This document shows positions 35,801 to 43,682 of a stretch of 64,000 nt of DNA, piece after piece (within the stretch, counting starts at the first letter, position 1; every line of letters begins with the position of its first letter). Location of the stretch: assembly GCA_022446885.1 (NCBI GenBank), contig JAKVBU010000006.1, forward strand, positions 186,001 through 250,000, read 5' to 3'. A program made the position numbers and the translations under genes. This stretch comes from Phycisphaerales bacterium (GTDB lineage: Bacteria > Planctomycetota > Phycisphaerae > Phycisphaerales > SM1A02). A model generated the notes under the pieces. The model ran no database searches. It was not told the DNA's origin and was given only the letters and a program-made list of their open reading frames with translations.

Positions 35801-36257
35801 GCTGGGCCGCATCTACGACAACGAGTTCCGAGCCAAGGCCGACGAGGACGTACTCACGGTGCCAGAGACCATGGGTATGGTTCGCGACGCCGCGTGGACG
35901 GAATTGGGCAACACGCCCGAAGCCGACTGCTCGGATCGAAGCCCGTACATCACCAGCCTCCGGCGCAATCTGCAGCGATCGCACCTCGATCGTCTGATTG
36001 CCCTGAGCATGCCCGGCAATGGATTCGGATCGGCATCGACGCCGGTGTCGAACCTCAGTCGCATGCAACTGCGTGATCTGCAGACCCAGATTGATCTGGT
36101 CCTGCAGCGTGACGGCCGACGGATGGACGCCTACTCACGAGCGCACTTGGCCGAGGCCAGTTCGCTCATCGGTCGAGCGCTCGATGCTCAAATCACCACG
36201 ACCGCCGGCAGCGGCGGTGGAGGTCGGAGAGGTCGATTCGGTCACGTCTCTGAGTGA
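32892..36257 (+). CDS. Secreted zinc metalloprotease (DUF5117/DUF5118 type) with an inserted domain
   Basis: 1121 aa with a signal peptide ending near AQA (residue ~25). DUF5118/DUF5117-like N-terminal and middle parts are followed by the metzincin-like zinc site HEVGHTLGLRH (residues 706-716) and NFKGS. Between about residues 518 and 680 an extra module splits the catalytic half: ~95 residues of a beta-rich domain (ITGTWLGTIVMTGPEG...) and then a strongly acidic Glu/Ala linker. Relatives I know run straight into the zinc helix here. A C-terminal Gly/Arg tail (GSGGGGRRGRFG) ends the protein. Preceded by AGGAGG; followed by an intrinsic terminator. Confidence 0.9.
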   Translation: MRTLIKIAAIGSLGIATLALALDSAQAERQAVDPTIAAPSGSGGSHGDFPSFDSVSRGYSEVISNLDGKPGMYTLFVDKKNNKVLAELPRNFGRQNVFVAYTVSGGVGQAGVQTGDLYGRWERIGKRLALIEPNFDTRTTGDSQSRAGHKRVFTDRVILDVPILANGPKGGPVISLSDLFGKSSGNFFGGATAGANTRLMTVEKAKSFPKNVELAFKMPLRGGKFGEIAYSIAEIPENTGYRPRKADERVGYFTTAHMDIGDAASDEPWVRYINRWDVQKADPKLKLSPPKQPIVFYIEHTTPVRYRRWVRDGILEWNKAFEKIGIVNAIEVYQQDEATGAHMDKDPEDARYDFVLWTNSNMGFAIGPSRVHPKTGQILDADIVMDEGFVTSWATTWDKLIPEMAMEGMGPAVLEWLEQNPGWDPRVALADSTDRPAILRELQLRAAKRASGELPGHGETAVSTDLLGDEHLDGLVGRRSQVNGNCRHAAIKALDVAMMRIAPEILMNVDVPKPKAIRKDDPITGTWLGTIVMTGPEGAIPAMEISLVLEMDESNYVSGSVFLGPMGDVQVAGKWDAQAGELTLEPVDEEQASEEPLILKIADGQMTGSMEAEQFSMRIEATREAAVEDAPIEETQLVEATDEAPADAPEAEETLEEELTEEEVVAEADAEEEAPASARAEIKGEQMIDGVPERFIGPMLREVIMHEVGHTLGLRHNFKGSTIYTLEEINSEDHKGIAQSGSVMDYLPTNINFELGETQGDWTTVTLGPYDYWAIEYGYGFGKPEKVLERVNEPLLVYATDEDTSGPDPRARRFDHGKNPLNYAQSQIKLMQHLRSKILTDMVEDGESWAKAREAYEMSLGKQAQAISIASNWIGGSYLSRNKKGDPGEVDPVQPIEAEQQRRALNLVINYSMPDEAYGLTPELLRKMTLDKWYDGGGMRNISRDETFPVHDRIAGMQSVALTQVLNPQTLGRIYDNEFRAKADEDVLTVPETMGMVRDAAWTELGNTPEADCSDRSPYITSLRRNLQRSHLDRLIALSMPGNGFGSASTPVSNLSRMQLRDLQTQIDLVLQRDGRRMDAYSRAHLAEASSLIGRALDAQITTTAGSGGGGRRGRFGHVSE

Positions 36258-36322
36258 CTCGACCAACTGAGGGCCCCTTCCGGGTGTCCCTGCCAAAATC
36301 CTCCTTGATGGAGGTCGATCGA

Positions 36323-36360
36323 CCGCAGGCCCGCCACAACGGTGGGCCTGCGGCGCTTTT
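36323..36360 (+). terminator. Intrinsic terminator after the metalloprotease
   Basis: 13-bp stem (CCGCAGGCCCGCC at 36323-36335, GGTGGGCCTGCGG at 36341-36353, one G-U pair), loop ACAAC, then CGCTTTT. The strongest terminator in the window. Confidence 0.85.
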
Positions 36361-36414
36361 GCAGAAGTCGCAATCGCGTTCAGCGGCCACCGGAATCGCT
36401 ACGCTTGAGTGCCT

Positions 36415-37554
36415 ATGAAGACGATTCACGCCGGCATCCCCGCATCAAACAACACGCTCTATAGGGCCATCCGATTTCTGGTCGGAGATCCAGCGGCGCT
36501 GATCATTGACGATGACGGCACCCGCACCCTGATCATCCGTGACATTGAGATGGGTCGAGCACGCGAGCATGCCCGTGCCGATGTCGTGCACTGCCCTGGG
36601 GACTTCACGCCAGAAGGTGGCCTTTCGGGCGATCGTGAGACGGCGACCGCTCAGGCGTTGGCTGAGGCCCTGCGACGCGCCGACGTCGCCTCGGTCCGGG
36701 CCGATCGCACGCTGGCCATGTCGTTCGTGCACGAATTGCAGCAGGCGGGCGTCGAGATCGTTTACGACCCGGATCTGGGTGTGCTTGATCGACGGGTGAA
36801 GGATGCCGAAGAGGTCCAGCATCTGCGAGCTGCGCAGGCCCGAACCCAACTGGCCATCGAGAAGGCCTGCCGAACAATCGCAGCGTGCACAGCCGATGCC
36901 GATGGCGTGTTGCAACTACAAGGTGAGCCTGTGACCAGTGAGCGTGTCCGTGCGCTGATTGATGCTGATCTTCTACAGGCGGGATTCGACAACCCCACCA
37001 GCATCGTCGCTGGAGGCCCACAGGGCGCTGATTGCCACGACCACGGCCATGGCCCCTTGCGAACCGGTGAGCCGATCATCATTGACGTCTTCCCTCGCTC
37101 AAAGACCACGCGCTACAACGGCGATTGCACTCGCTGCGTGGTGCACGGCGACATTCCCGATGTCGTCGTCTCCATGCACGCTGCCGTGCTTGCGGCCAAG
37201 GCAGCCGCCGAGGCAGCAACCCGGCCGGGCGTCACCGGCGAAGATGTGCACGCGGCCACGAGCGGGGAGATCCTCGCCCATGGATTTGAGATGGGCTTGC
37301 CCGATGACAACTCACCCGATGATCGCATCGCCATGGTCCATGGCACCGGGCACGGCATCGGGCTGGACGTGCACGAACCACCCCTGCTCGATGCGGGCGC
37401 CCCCGCATTGCTTCAGGGTGATGTGTTGACCATTGAGCCGGGGCTCTATGGGGCACGTGTGGGCGGCATCCGGGTGGAGGACATGGTGCTCGTCACTGCC
37501 GATGGCTGCGAAGACCTGGGCATCGGCCTGCACATGGGGCTCAACTGGGCGTGA
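36415..37554 (+). CDS. M24-family aminopeptidase (Xaa-Pro peptidase-like)
   Basis: 379 aa pita-bread metallopeptidase. Dinuclear metal ligands are visible in order: Asp in IIIDVFPR, Asp in NGDCTRC, His in HGTGHGIGLDVHE, Glu in LTIEPGLY, and Glu in RVEDMVLV. The N-terminal ~140 residues form the creatinase-like accessory domain. Acts on N-terminal Xaa-Pro or similar peptides; substrate is not fixed by sequence. ATG 36415 is preceded by TACGCT (36400-36405); GTG 36409 is an alternative start. Confidence 0.9.
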   Translation: MKTIHAGIPASNNTLYRAIRFLVGDPAALIIDDDGTRTLIIRDIEMGRAREHARADVVHCPGDFTPEGGLSGDRETATAQALAEALRRADVASVRADRTLAMSFVHELQQAGVEIVYDPDLGVLDRRVKDAEEVQHLRAAQARTQLAIEKACRTIAACTADADGVLQLQGEPVTSERVRALIDADLLQAGFDNPTSIVAGGPQGADCHDHGHGPLRTGEPIIIDVFPRSKTTRYNGDCTRCVVHGDIPDVVVSMHAAVLAAKAAAEAATRPGVTGEDVHAATSGEILAHGFEMGLPDDNSPDDRIAMVHGTGHGIGLDVHEPPLLDAGAPALLQGDVLTIEPGLYGARVGGIRVEDMVLVTADGCEDLGIGLHMGLNWA

Positions 37555-37587
37555 TCGACTGAGTACGATCTGACAAGGGAGACGAGC

Positions 37588-38379
37588 GTGACGAAAAACA
37601 TCGATTCATGCACTCATGGTCGAACCTCGGGCACGACCCATGCGCTGCTTGCAGCCTTCCTCTCGGTCATTCCCATGATCTCGGGGTGTGGAGGAGGGGG
37701 GACTACGCCAGCCGACGCAACTGCTCAACTCCAGACTGCCTGCCAGTCGATGCTCGCTGCTGCAACCTCCGGAGATGTGCAGCGTGGAGTCGCCGCCTTT
37801 GAGCAGTTGACCGTGGCCACTGAATACGCTGCGGCGACCTTGCTCCGGATACCCCCCACACTTCGACCAGCCGCAGCCAGGACATTCCAGGCCGTCATGG
37901 AGCAGTTTAATGAGCAATACAAACTGCTTCCCAACAGCCGCGACTTCATGCGGGCCGTGATAGACCAGCCCGCCTACGACGAACTGGATGATCGAATCGA
38001 CAGTGCCGCAGACCTGATAAAGGAGTGGGCCCGCAAAGCCCCGCCGCCGGGGCTTGGAAGAACCGACCTGCGACCCTACAAGACGGCGATCGCCAAGACG
38101 CAGGCCAGCAAGATCGCGCAGGCGCTCTACATGTAGGTCGCCGAGACCGGGGGCTCCGACATCGAGGACAACTTCAATCTTGAGATTCTCGTGCTCGGGC
38201 CGGAGGACGGCGGCGGGCCGCGGAAGTATCTCCCCAAGGCCGACGACATCATCGACCCATGGGGCAACCTCTTCGCCGTGCTCGTACCCGGCGACATCAA
38301 CGCCGCCTTCGACATCCTCTCCTACGGCAAGGATGCCTCGCCCGGCGGCGAGGGCGAAGACCAGGACATCACGCAGTAG
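37588..38379 (+). pseudogene. Lipoprotein/GspG-like chimera interrupted by TAG
   Basis: GTG 37588 begins a protein with a lipobox (MISGC) and a helical domain to about residue 150. The same frame then turns into the C-terminal half of a GspG-type pseudopilin (KTAIAKTQASKIAQALYM), is stopped by TAG at 38134-38136 where relatives have Tyr, and continues in frame after the stop with VAETGG, DPWGN-like DPWGNLFAVLVPG, FDILSYG and GGEGEDQDI up to TAG 38379. The GspG prepilin leader is missing. The 182-aa product may still be made as a lipoprotein; the GspG part is broken. TAG is an ordinary stop elsewhere in the window, so recoding is unlikely. Confidence 0.75.
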
Positions 38380-38387
38380 GCTCCACC

Positions 38388-38754
38388 ATGCAAACGGACG
38401 GCCGAGGATTCACGCTGATCGAGGTCCTCATCGTCACGGTGCTTGCGGCGGCAATGGGGATCAGCGCCAAGAGCCTGAAGGCAAAGGCGCAGGCTGCATG
38501 CACAGTTGGAGCAGGAGGCAGCAGCACTTCGTGCCCGGCTGGATGGACACCGCGACGCGATCGCCGCGGCACGACCGATCGATCATGGTGCGCTTGCCGA
38601 GATCCGGAATGCATCCAGGCAGTGGGATGAACACGCACGATCGTTCGTCAAACGGCAACTGACTCAGTTGGTCGAACATCAAATGACACTGCAGGCACCA
38701 TGTCTTCACACCACACTGGCAGACTGGAACATCTCGACCACGCCCTCTCCGTAA
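38388..38754 (+). pseudogene. Frameshifted pseudopilin-like gene
   Basis: ATG 38388, 8 nt after the GspG remnant, encodes MQTDGRGFTLIEVLIVTVLA, a type IV prepilin leader and N-terminal helix. After about residue 35 the frame degrades into Cys/Arg-rich sequence ending at 38630. The +1 frame from about 38485 instead encodes a helical, coiled-coil-like tail (LEQEAAALRARLDGHRDAI... to TAA at 38754). One indel near 38480-38500 would join them into a ~120-aa pseudopilin. It is either a recent frameshift or a sequencing error. Confidence 0.6.
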
Positions 38755-38900
38755 TCAATCTTCGACTCAACCTTCCCCACCCCAGCGATCAATCCTGGAC
38801 TTCCTCTTCAAGAGAAAGTGGGAAGCGCTGCTCTGGCAGCCCAATCGTGAACCGAGCAACCCTTCGGCGGGGCCTGCTGGCGATCGCACTACATCGCCGC
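38755..38900. other. Short spacer after the pseudopilin remnants
   Basis: 146 bp separating the plus-strand remnants from the 3' end of the minus-strand M48 gene. I see no ORF, terminator or repeat here. Confidence 0.4.
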
Positions 38901-40898
38901 TCAGGCCGCGTCAGGGACGACCGGCGGCATGGGCACGGCGAGCATCTCGGCCACCGCTCTGACCATCTCCGCCTCGGCGATCGTGGTTTGGCCGTCGTGC
39001 TGCACCGCGGCCACCAACGCCTCGAGCAGCCGACCTCGCTCACAGAATCGCAGCGTTCGCAGGTCGTGCACCGCATCGTTGAGCTGCGAGAGGGTCACCG
39101 CGGGAACAGAGGCGGGTGCTTGAATCTTCAACATGGCACTGGCCCGCTGCAGCGCCGCCAGCGCCTCCCCGTCATCCGTGTGTCCGGCACGAACCGTTAC
39201 GGCCAGCACTGTCTGCGTTGCCCCACTCACGGAGCTGATGGAGGCCACCGGCCGGTGAGACGCATCGCCGCCACGATCGAGCGCTGTGTCGATCAACATC
39301 GCTGCTACCCACTCGAATCGCGACACAGCCCCATCGGCCATCACAACCCGTTCCACGAGCTGTCGCAACTCGGATCCCTGCGTCACGGACAGTCGTGACA
39401 AGGCTGGCGAGGCCAGATCCAGCAGGGGCACGCGACATCGTTCGTCCAGATGTGCGAAGTGTGGCAGCAGCACCTGGATCTTCTGTTTCGCCATGGGAGC
39501 GGCTGCTTCGAGTTGGTCGAGTTGCTTGTCGATGAACGCGTCTCCCCCGCCCTGCTCATGCAGCAGCATCGCCAGCACCAGCGCTGGCACCTGATCCGGG
39601 GCGTGGGCCGCCGTTGCCAACCGCTCGGGAATACTCGACATCATCTGTCGAGTCCAGGCGACATCTACGTTTGCAACCTGCCCGATGCTGCCCAGAGAGT
39701 CGGCCATGGCCGCGGCCGTCACTGCGCCGATCATGTGCCCCATACCTCCACCGGTTGCGGCGCGGCGAACACTCTGGCCACTATCCCAGCGGCTGCTGGC
39801 CTCCTCGGCGGTCAGCTTGGGCTTGAGTTCACCGATCTGATCTACAGGGATGTTCTCAATGCGGGCGATTCGAATGGGCAGCGGCGGATGCGAGTCGAAC
39901 ATTGACGGCATGGCCTGATTGAAGAACATGTGGTTGAACTGGCTGGTCTCGGTCGCCAGTTTGGTCTTGGCGTCGGCAAGCCCGCCGATGCGACGCAGTG
40001 CCCCAGCGATGCCGTCGGGGTTGCGGGTGTACTGCACGGCACTGGCATCGGCCAAGAACTCACGCTGCCTGGATACGGCTGCCTGAATCAATCGGGCTAC
40101 AAGCGTGCCCGCGAACCCGATCACGCACAGCAGAAAGCCCAGCAACATCACACCAAGAGCAACAGGTAGAGCGTTGTTCCCCTTGCCATTGGAACTACTG
40201 CGGCCGCCGCTGCTGAACAAGAGCGCGTAGCCCACATAGCGCCAGAGGATGTAGCCTGTGATCCCCAGTGCCATCACGCCGGAGATCACCGACACCAACT
40301 TGATGTTCAGTCGCATGTCGCCATTGAAGATGTGGCTGAACTCGTGGGCCACCACACCCTGCAGCTCATCGCGGGTGAGGTTGGCCACGCATCCCTCGGT
40401 CAGACCGATCACCGCCTGATCAACACTGTGCCCGGCGGCGAAGGCATTGATGGCGTCGCTGGGCATCATGTAGACCGGGGGCACTGGCATGCCCGAAGCG
40501 ATCGCCATTTCTTCAACCACATTGAGCGCCTTGCGCTCGCTGGGATCGCGAGTGTCCAGGTCTATCAGGCGACCGCCCAGCATCTCAGCGACGTAATCGC
40601 CGCCCTTTCGCATTTGCAGCCACCGATACAGGTAACCGCCACCGACGATGATGACCATGAATCCGAACACGACAAAGGCGACACGTGGGTCCCACCACTG
40701 TGTCTCCTGCTCAACCCATCTGGAGACATCGCCGCGCGCATCTTCCTGGCGCAGATATCCACCGGTCAGGTGAACGATCAGCATGACGGCGGCATACACA
40801 GCCACGGTCATCGCGACCAAGCCCGTGATGAGCATGGCCACAAGACGACCGGTCTTGCGGTGCGCCTGATCCTGTGCGGCGAAGAAGTCCACGGTCAA
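38901..40898 (-). CDS. M48-family membrane metalloprotease (HtpX-like) with C-terminal extension
   Basis: 665 aa, twice the length of HtpX. Two N-terminal TM helices, then ALNVVEEMAIASGMPVPPVY and the zinc motif in VVAHEFSHIFNGD, with the third ligand Glu in QREFLADASAV. Two more TM helices flank residues ~200-290. The C-terminal ~250 residues are helical with a TerB-like look (LVERVVMADGAVSRFE, VQHDGQTTIAEAEMVRAVAE). LemA lies immediately upstream, as in many bacteria. The start is TTG 40898 or GTG 40892; no ATG fits. Confidence 0.9.
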   Translation of the reverse strand: MTVDFFAAQDQAHRKTGRLVAMLITGLVAMTVAVYAAVMLIVHLTGGYLRQEDARGDVSRWVEQETQWWDPRVAFVVFGFMVIIVGGGYLYRWLQMRKGGDYVAEMLGGRLIDLDTRDPSERKALNVVEEMAIASGMPVPPVYMMPSDAINAFAAGHSVDQAVIGLTEGCVANLTRDELQGVVAHEFSHIFNGDMRLNIKLVSVISGVMALGITGYILWRYVGYALLFSSGGRSSSNGKGNNALPVALGVMLLGFLLCVIGFAGTLVARLIQAAVSRQREFLADASAVQYTRNPDGIAGALRRIGGLADAKTKLATETSQFNHMFFNQAMPSMFDSHPPLPIRIARIENIPVDQIGELKPKLTAEEASSRWDSGQSVRRAATGGGMGHMIGAVTAAAMADSLGSIGQVANVDVAWTRQMMSSIPERLATAAHAPDQVPALVLAMLLHEQGGGDAFIDKQLDQLEAAAPMAKQKIQVLLPHFAHLDERCRVPLLDLASPALSRLSVTQGSELRQLVERVVMADGAVSRFEWVAAMLIDTALDRGGDASHRPVASISSVSGATQTVLAVTVRAGHTDDGEALAALQRASAMLKIQAPASVPAVTLSQLNDAVHDLRTLRFCERGRLLEALVAAVQHDGQTTIAEAEMVRAVAEMLAVPMPPVVPDAA

Positions 40899-40906
40899 TC
40901 AGGCCA

Positions 40907-41530
40907 TCAAGCGCCGAAATCCACCTTGGGGGCGGCCTTTACTTCAGCACTCTCAACTTCCCACATGGCGGACGCGGCGAAGTTGAACATGCCCGCGATG
41001 ATGCTCGAAGGAAACTGCTCACGGCCGTTGTTGTAGTGCATGACCGAGTCGTTGTAGGCCTGACGAGAGAACGCGACCTTGTTCTCGGTCGTCGTGAGCT
41101 CTTCCTGTACCTGCATCATGTTCTGGTTGGCCTTGAGATCAGGATAGGCCTCAGCCACCATCATCAACTTGCCCAGAACGCCAGTCAGACCGGCTTCGGC
41201 GCCAGCGAGGGCCTTCATGTTGGCGGCGTTCGTCGGGTCGGCGCCCATGGCCTGAGCGGCGGAGTGGGCCATGTTGCGAGCTTGTGTCACGGCTTCGAGC
41301 GTGTCCGCCTCGTGCTTCATGTATCCCTTGGCCGTCTCGACGAGATTTGGAATCAGGTCATATCGGCGCTGCAGTTGTACGTCGATCTGGGCCCAGGCGT
41401 TCTTCACCCGATTGCGCAACGACACCAAGCCGTTGTACATGCCGATGACCCAAATGATGAGCAGGAGTACGACGACGCCGATGACGATGCCGACGATGGC
41501 TCCAGTAGACAGAGCGAGTAGAGATGTCAT
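40907..41530 (-). CDS. lemA: LemA family protein
   Basis: 207 aa, one N-terminal TM helix (GIVIGVVVLLLIIWVIGMYNGLV) and a helical-bundle domain. Characteristic VKNAWAQIDVQLQRRYDLIPNLVETAKGY-type start (shown here as VQLQRRYDLIPNLVE). Function is not settled; LemA often accompanies M48 or TPM-domain membrane proteins. Start ATG 41530 follows a GAAGGG Shine-Dalgarno; an upstream frame to 41572 lacks similarity. The M48 gene starts 8 nt after its stop. Confidence 0.93.
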   Translation of the reverse strand: MTSLLALSTGAIVGIVIGVVVLLLIIWVIGMYNGLVSLRNRVKNAWAQIDVQLQRRYDLIPNLVETAKGYMKHEADTLEAVTQARNMAHSAAQAMGADPTNAANMKALAGAEAGLTGVLGKLMMVAEAYPDLKANQNMMQVQEELTTTENKVAFSRQAYNDSVMHYNNGREQFPSSIIAGMFNFAASAMWEVESAEVKAAPKVDFGA

Positions 41531-41558
41531 TGAATTGATCCCTTCCAAAGTAGTGATT

Positions 41559-43682
41559 TCATTGTGCGACACTCACGACCGATCCGGTCGTTGTCACGCA
41601 GAGTCTTGCCCCGGGCAAACCGGTGGGCTCAGCGACGATGCAGTGTTCGCCATCAGTGCCTTTCATCGCGCCGCCGCCAACGATCAGGTATCGGGCATCA
41701 TCGTGCCCCGGCACCGTCAGTTCATGCCGCGTGATGTGCCCGCTGCGGACAAGGTCTCGAAGACTCTTGATGGTCTTGTCCTCAGCATGTGCCAAGTGCA
41801 TCGCCGTGCCGATGGTCTTCAGCCGCTGGATGCGCTTCTCATCGGCCGGATGGCTGGGGGCCCTGTGGTCTGCATGTTGAGCCTGCTCGGCGGCAAACCG
41901 AACTGCGCGTACCTGCGCCGCCTGCTGGGCGGCCTCTCGAGCTTTGATGGCAGCCTCATATGACTGCACCCCTGCCACCGCAGCAACGGGAATGACGATT
42001 GGTGCGAGTGCCACGAGTTGCCCGAGCCCAGCCGACATCTGTGCGACCATCGACCTGTCGGCGTTTCCCGTAACCGTGATCGCGGTACCGTCCATCCGTG
42101 CGATGCACAGGCCGGAACGCACATCTCCCGTCAATCCTGCAAACGGAGGCACTGCATTCGGTGCCACCTGGTCAGCCTTGTGCACAGGCCGTGTGTAATT
42201 GTCGATTGCCGCACCGATCATGGCCGCGAGCCAGTAGCCCTCTCTGGCTCGCAGACGCTCATCGAGATACTGCACCTGCACAGCACCCACACCCTTCACG
42301 CCACCGGCATGCTGGAAGCCAACGGCATCAAGAATCGAGTCCTTGGCGTCAAACTGAGCAATCGCTGCCGCGACCGACTGTGGGAACAGCCCGGCAACAA
42401 GCCAACCGTCAGCCACTGCGATAGTGGGCTCCAGTGGCAAGGGAATACCCGGGAACCGGAGCGAGACAGCACGCTGAGCGCCGTGCATGTCTACGTCGAG
42501 CATCCGTACATACCCACTGGTCTCGGCGGCCGCGATGCGGTCAAGCGCGGCGCTGATCTTGCCAAAGGTGTCCGCCATCTTGGAGGCGTCTTTGAGACTC
42601 ACCATGCACACGGCCGACAGCACACCATTGCCGCCAGTTTCCTCAGACAGGTAGCAGGTGAATGCGTCGCCCATGGGCGCGAGAAGATCGGCGTGGATGT
42701 CGATCCCCAGCATCGCCTCAGCCATCGCCTTGCCCTGTTTCGCCATTTGCTGATCGCGGTCTGACGATGCCGCGGTCAAGGACTCGATCAACCCAGACAG
42801 ATATGTCGCCAGATCGAGCCGTGTGCACTGGACACAAGCTGCGCTGCGAGGCACTCGCTTGAGCTGATCTTGAGTTACGCCGCCTGCCGGAATGATGTAC
42901 CCGAAGTGCTTGCCATAGTTCTCTACCCGGCCAGCCAGATGCACCGACTCGTCTGTACCACCTACCGCAAAGACACACCGCAGTGCATCCTGCCCGGTCA
43001 ATCCCCACGACTTGAGAATCGCTGCTTCCGCTGGGCTAACTGATGCCTCCTTCTCGAGCATCGGACTGAGTGCATCGAAGTTCACCCGCAGGCCGCCGAG
43101 CAATGTGGTGCCTGCCGGAAGGCCGGCATCTGCGAACGAATCTCGATCATGCACCGGCGGGTGAGGCGCAGACAGATAGAACGTGCCCTCTTCGGCGCCG
43201 GCCCAGGCCATGTTGCCTGATGTGCCTGTTTCAAACTTGGTGAGGCCGGGGTGACTGGGATCCGGGCCTACCAGCTGTAAGCCAAAATCATGCGCGATCG
43301 GCTGCATGCGCCGCAGCATGCTCTCGCCTCCAAATCCCCGCACACCTTGAGATGCAAACTGCACGAAGGCAGGCACGCCGGGGGTGTCGGGGGGCAGAAT
43401 GTCCAATTCAAACGACGTCTCGCCAAGAATGAACGGCATCACCCAGTCCATCTTCATGCGATCGTCATTGGATGTGCCTGGCGGCAGTGTCAGACCGTTG
43501 ATGATCAACCGCCGCAGCGCCTCACGCATGCCCGCATCACGCGAGTCGGCAAGCCACCCATCAATGCCTGATGAGTAGATTGAGATGAACCGCTCACTCG
43601 AAGGCTCGGCCTGCGCCTGCACGCCGAAGCCTGCCCAAGAAAGCACAAGGCCCGCACAGACTGCTGTTCCATTCTTCCTCAT
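41559..43682 (-). CDS. Large secreted hypothetical protein
   Basis: 707 aa, family not recognised. Signal peptide NGTAVCAGLVLSWAGFGVQA. Two halves with alternating beta/alpha character follow, then a short Ala-rich helix (AAIKAREAAQQAAQVRA, residues ~570-590) and a C-terminal domain with RYLIVGGGAMKGTDGEHCIV. A CVQC motif sits near residue 285. ATG 43682 overlaps the stop of the SpoIIE phosphatase gene by 1 nt (TGATG), so it is translationally coupled to it and may be its partner. Confidence 0.7.
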   Translation of the reverse strand: MRKNGTAVCAGLVLSWAGFGVQAQAEPSSERFISIYSSGIDGWLADSRDAGMREALRRLIINGLTLPPGTSNDDRMKMDWVMPFILGETSFELDILPPDTPGVPAFVQFASQGVRGFGGESMLRRMQPIAHDFGLQLVGPDPSHPGLTKFETGTSGNMAWAGAEEGTFYLSAPHPPVHDRDSFADAGLPAGTTLLGGLRVNFDALSPMLEKEASVSPAEAAILKSWGLTGQDALRCVFAVGGTDESVHLAGRVENYGKHFGYIIPAGGVTQDQLKRVPRSAACVQCTRLDLATYLSGLIESLTAASSDRDQQMAKQGKAMAEAMLGIDIHADLLAPMGDAFTCYLSEETGGNGVLSAVCMVSLKDASKMADTFGKISAALDRIAAAETSGYVRMLDVDMHGAQRAVSLRFPGIPLPLEPTIAVADGWLVAGLFPQSVAAAIAQFDAKDSILDAVGFQHAGGVKGVGAVQVQYLDERLRAREGYWLAAMIGAAIDNYTRPVHKADQVAPNAVPPFAGLTGDVRSGLCIARMDGTAITVTGNADRSMVAQMSAGLGQLVALAPIVIPVAAVAGVQSYEAAIKAREAAQQAAQVRAVRFAAEQAQHADHRAPSHPADEKRIQRLKTIGTAMHLAHAEDKTIKSLRDLVRSGHITRHELTVPGHDDARYLIVGGGAMKGTDGEHCIVAEPTGLPGARLCVTTTGSVVSVAQ

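Noticed and set aside
38134-38136. Possible recoding of TAG as Tyr in the GspG-like frame
   Set aside because: TAG ends ordinary genes here (for example the nitroreductase at 31102-31104 and the helicase at 12143), so a simple nonsense mutation is more likely.
38054-38662. Arg/Ser/Pro-rich open frame across the pseudopilin region
   Set aside because: Composition is typical of an out-of-frame reading of GC-rich DNA; the adjacent frame has the GspG and prepilin motifs.
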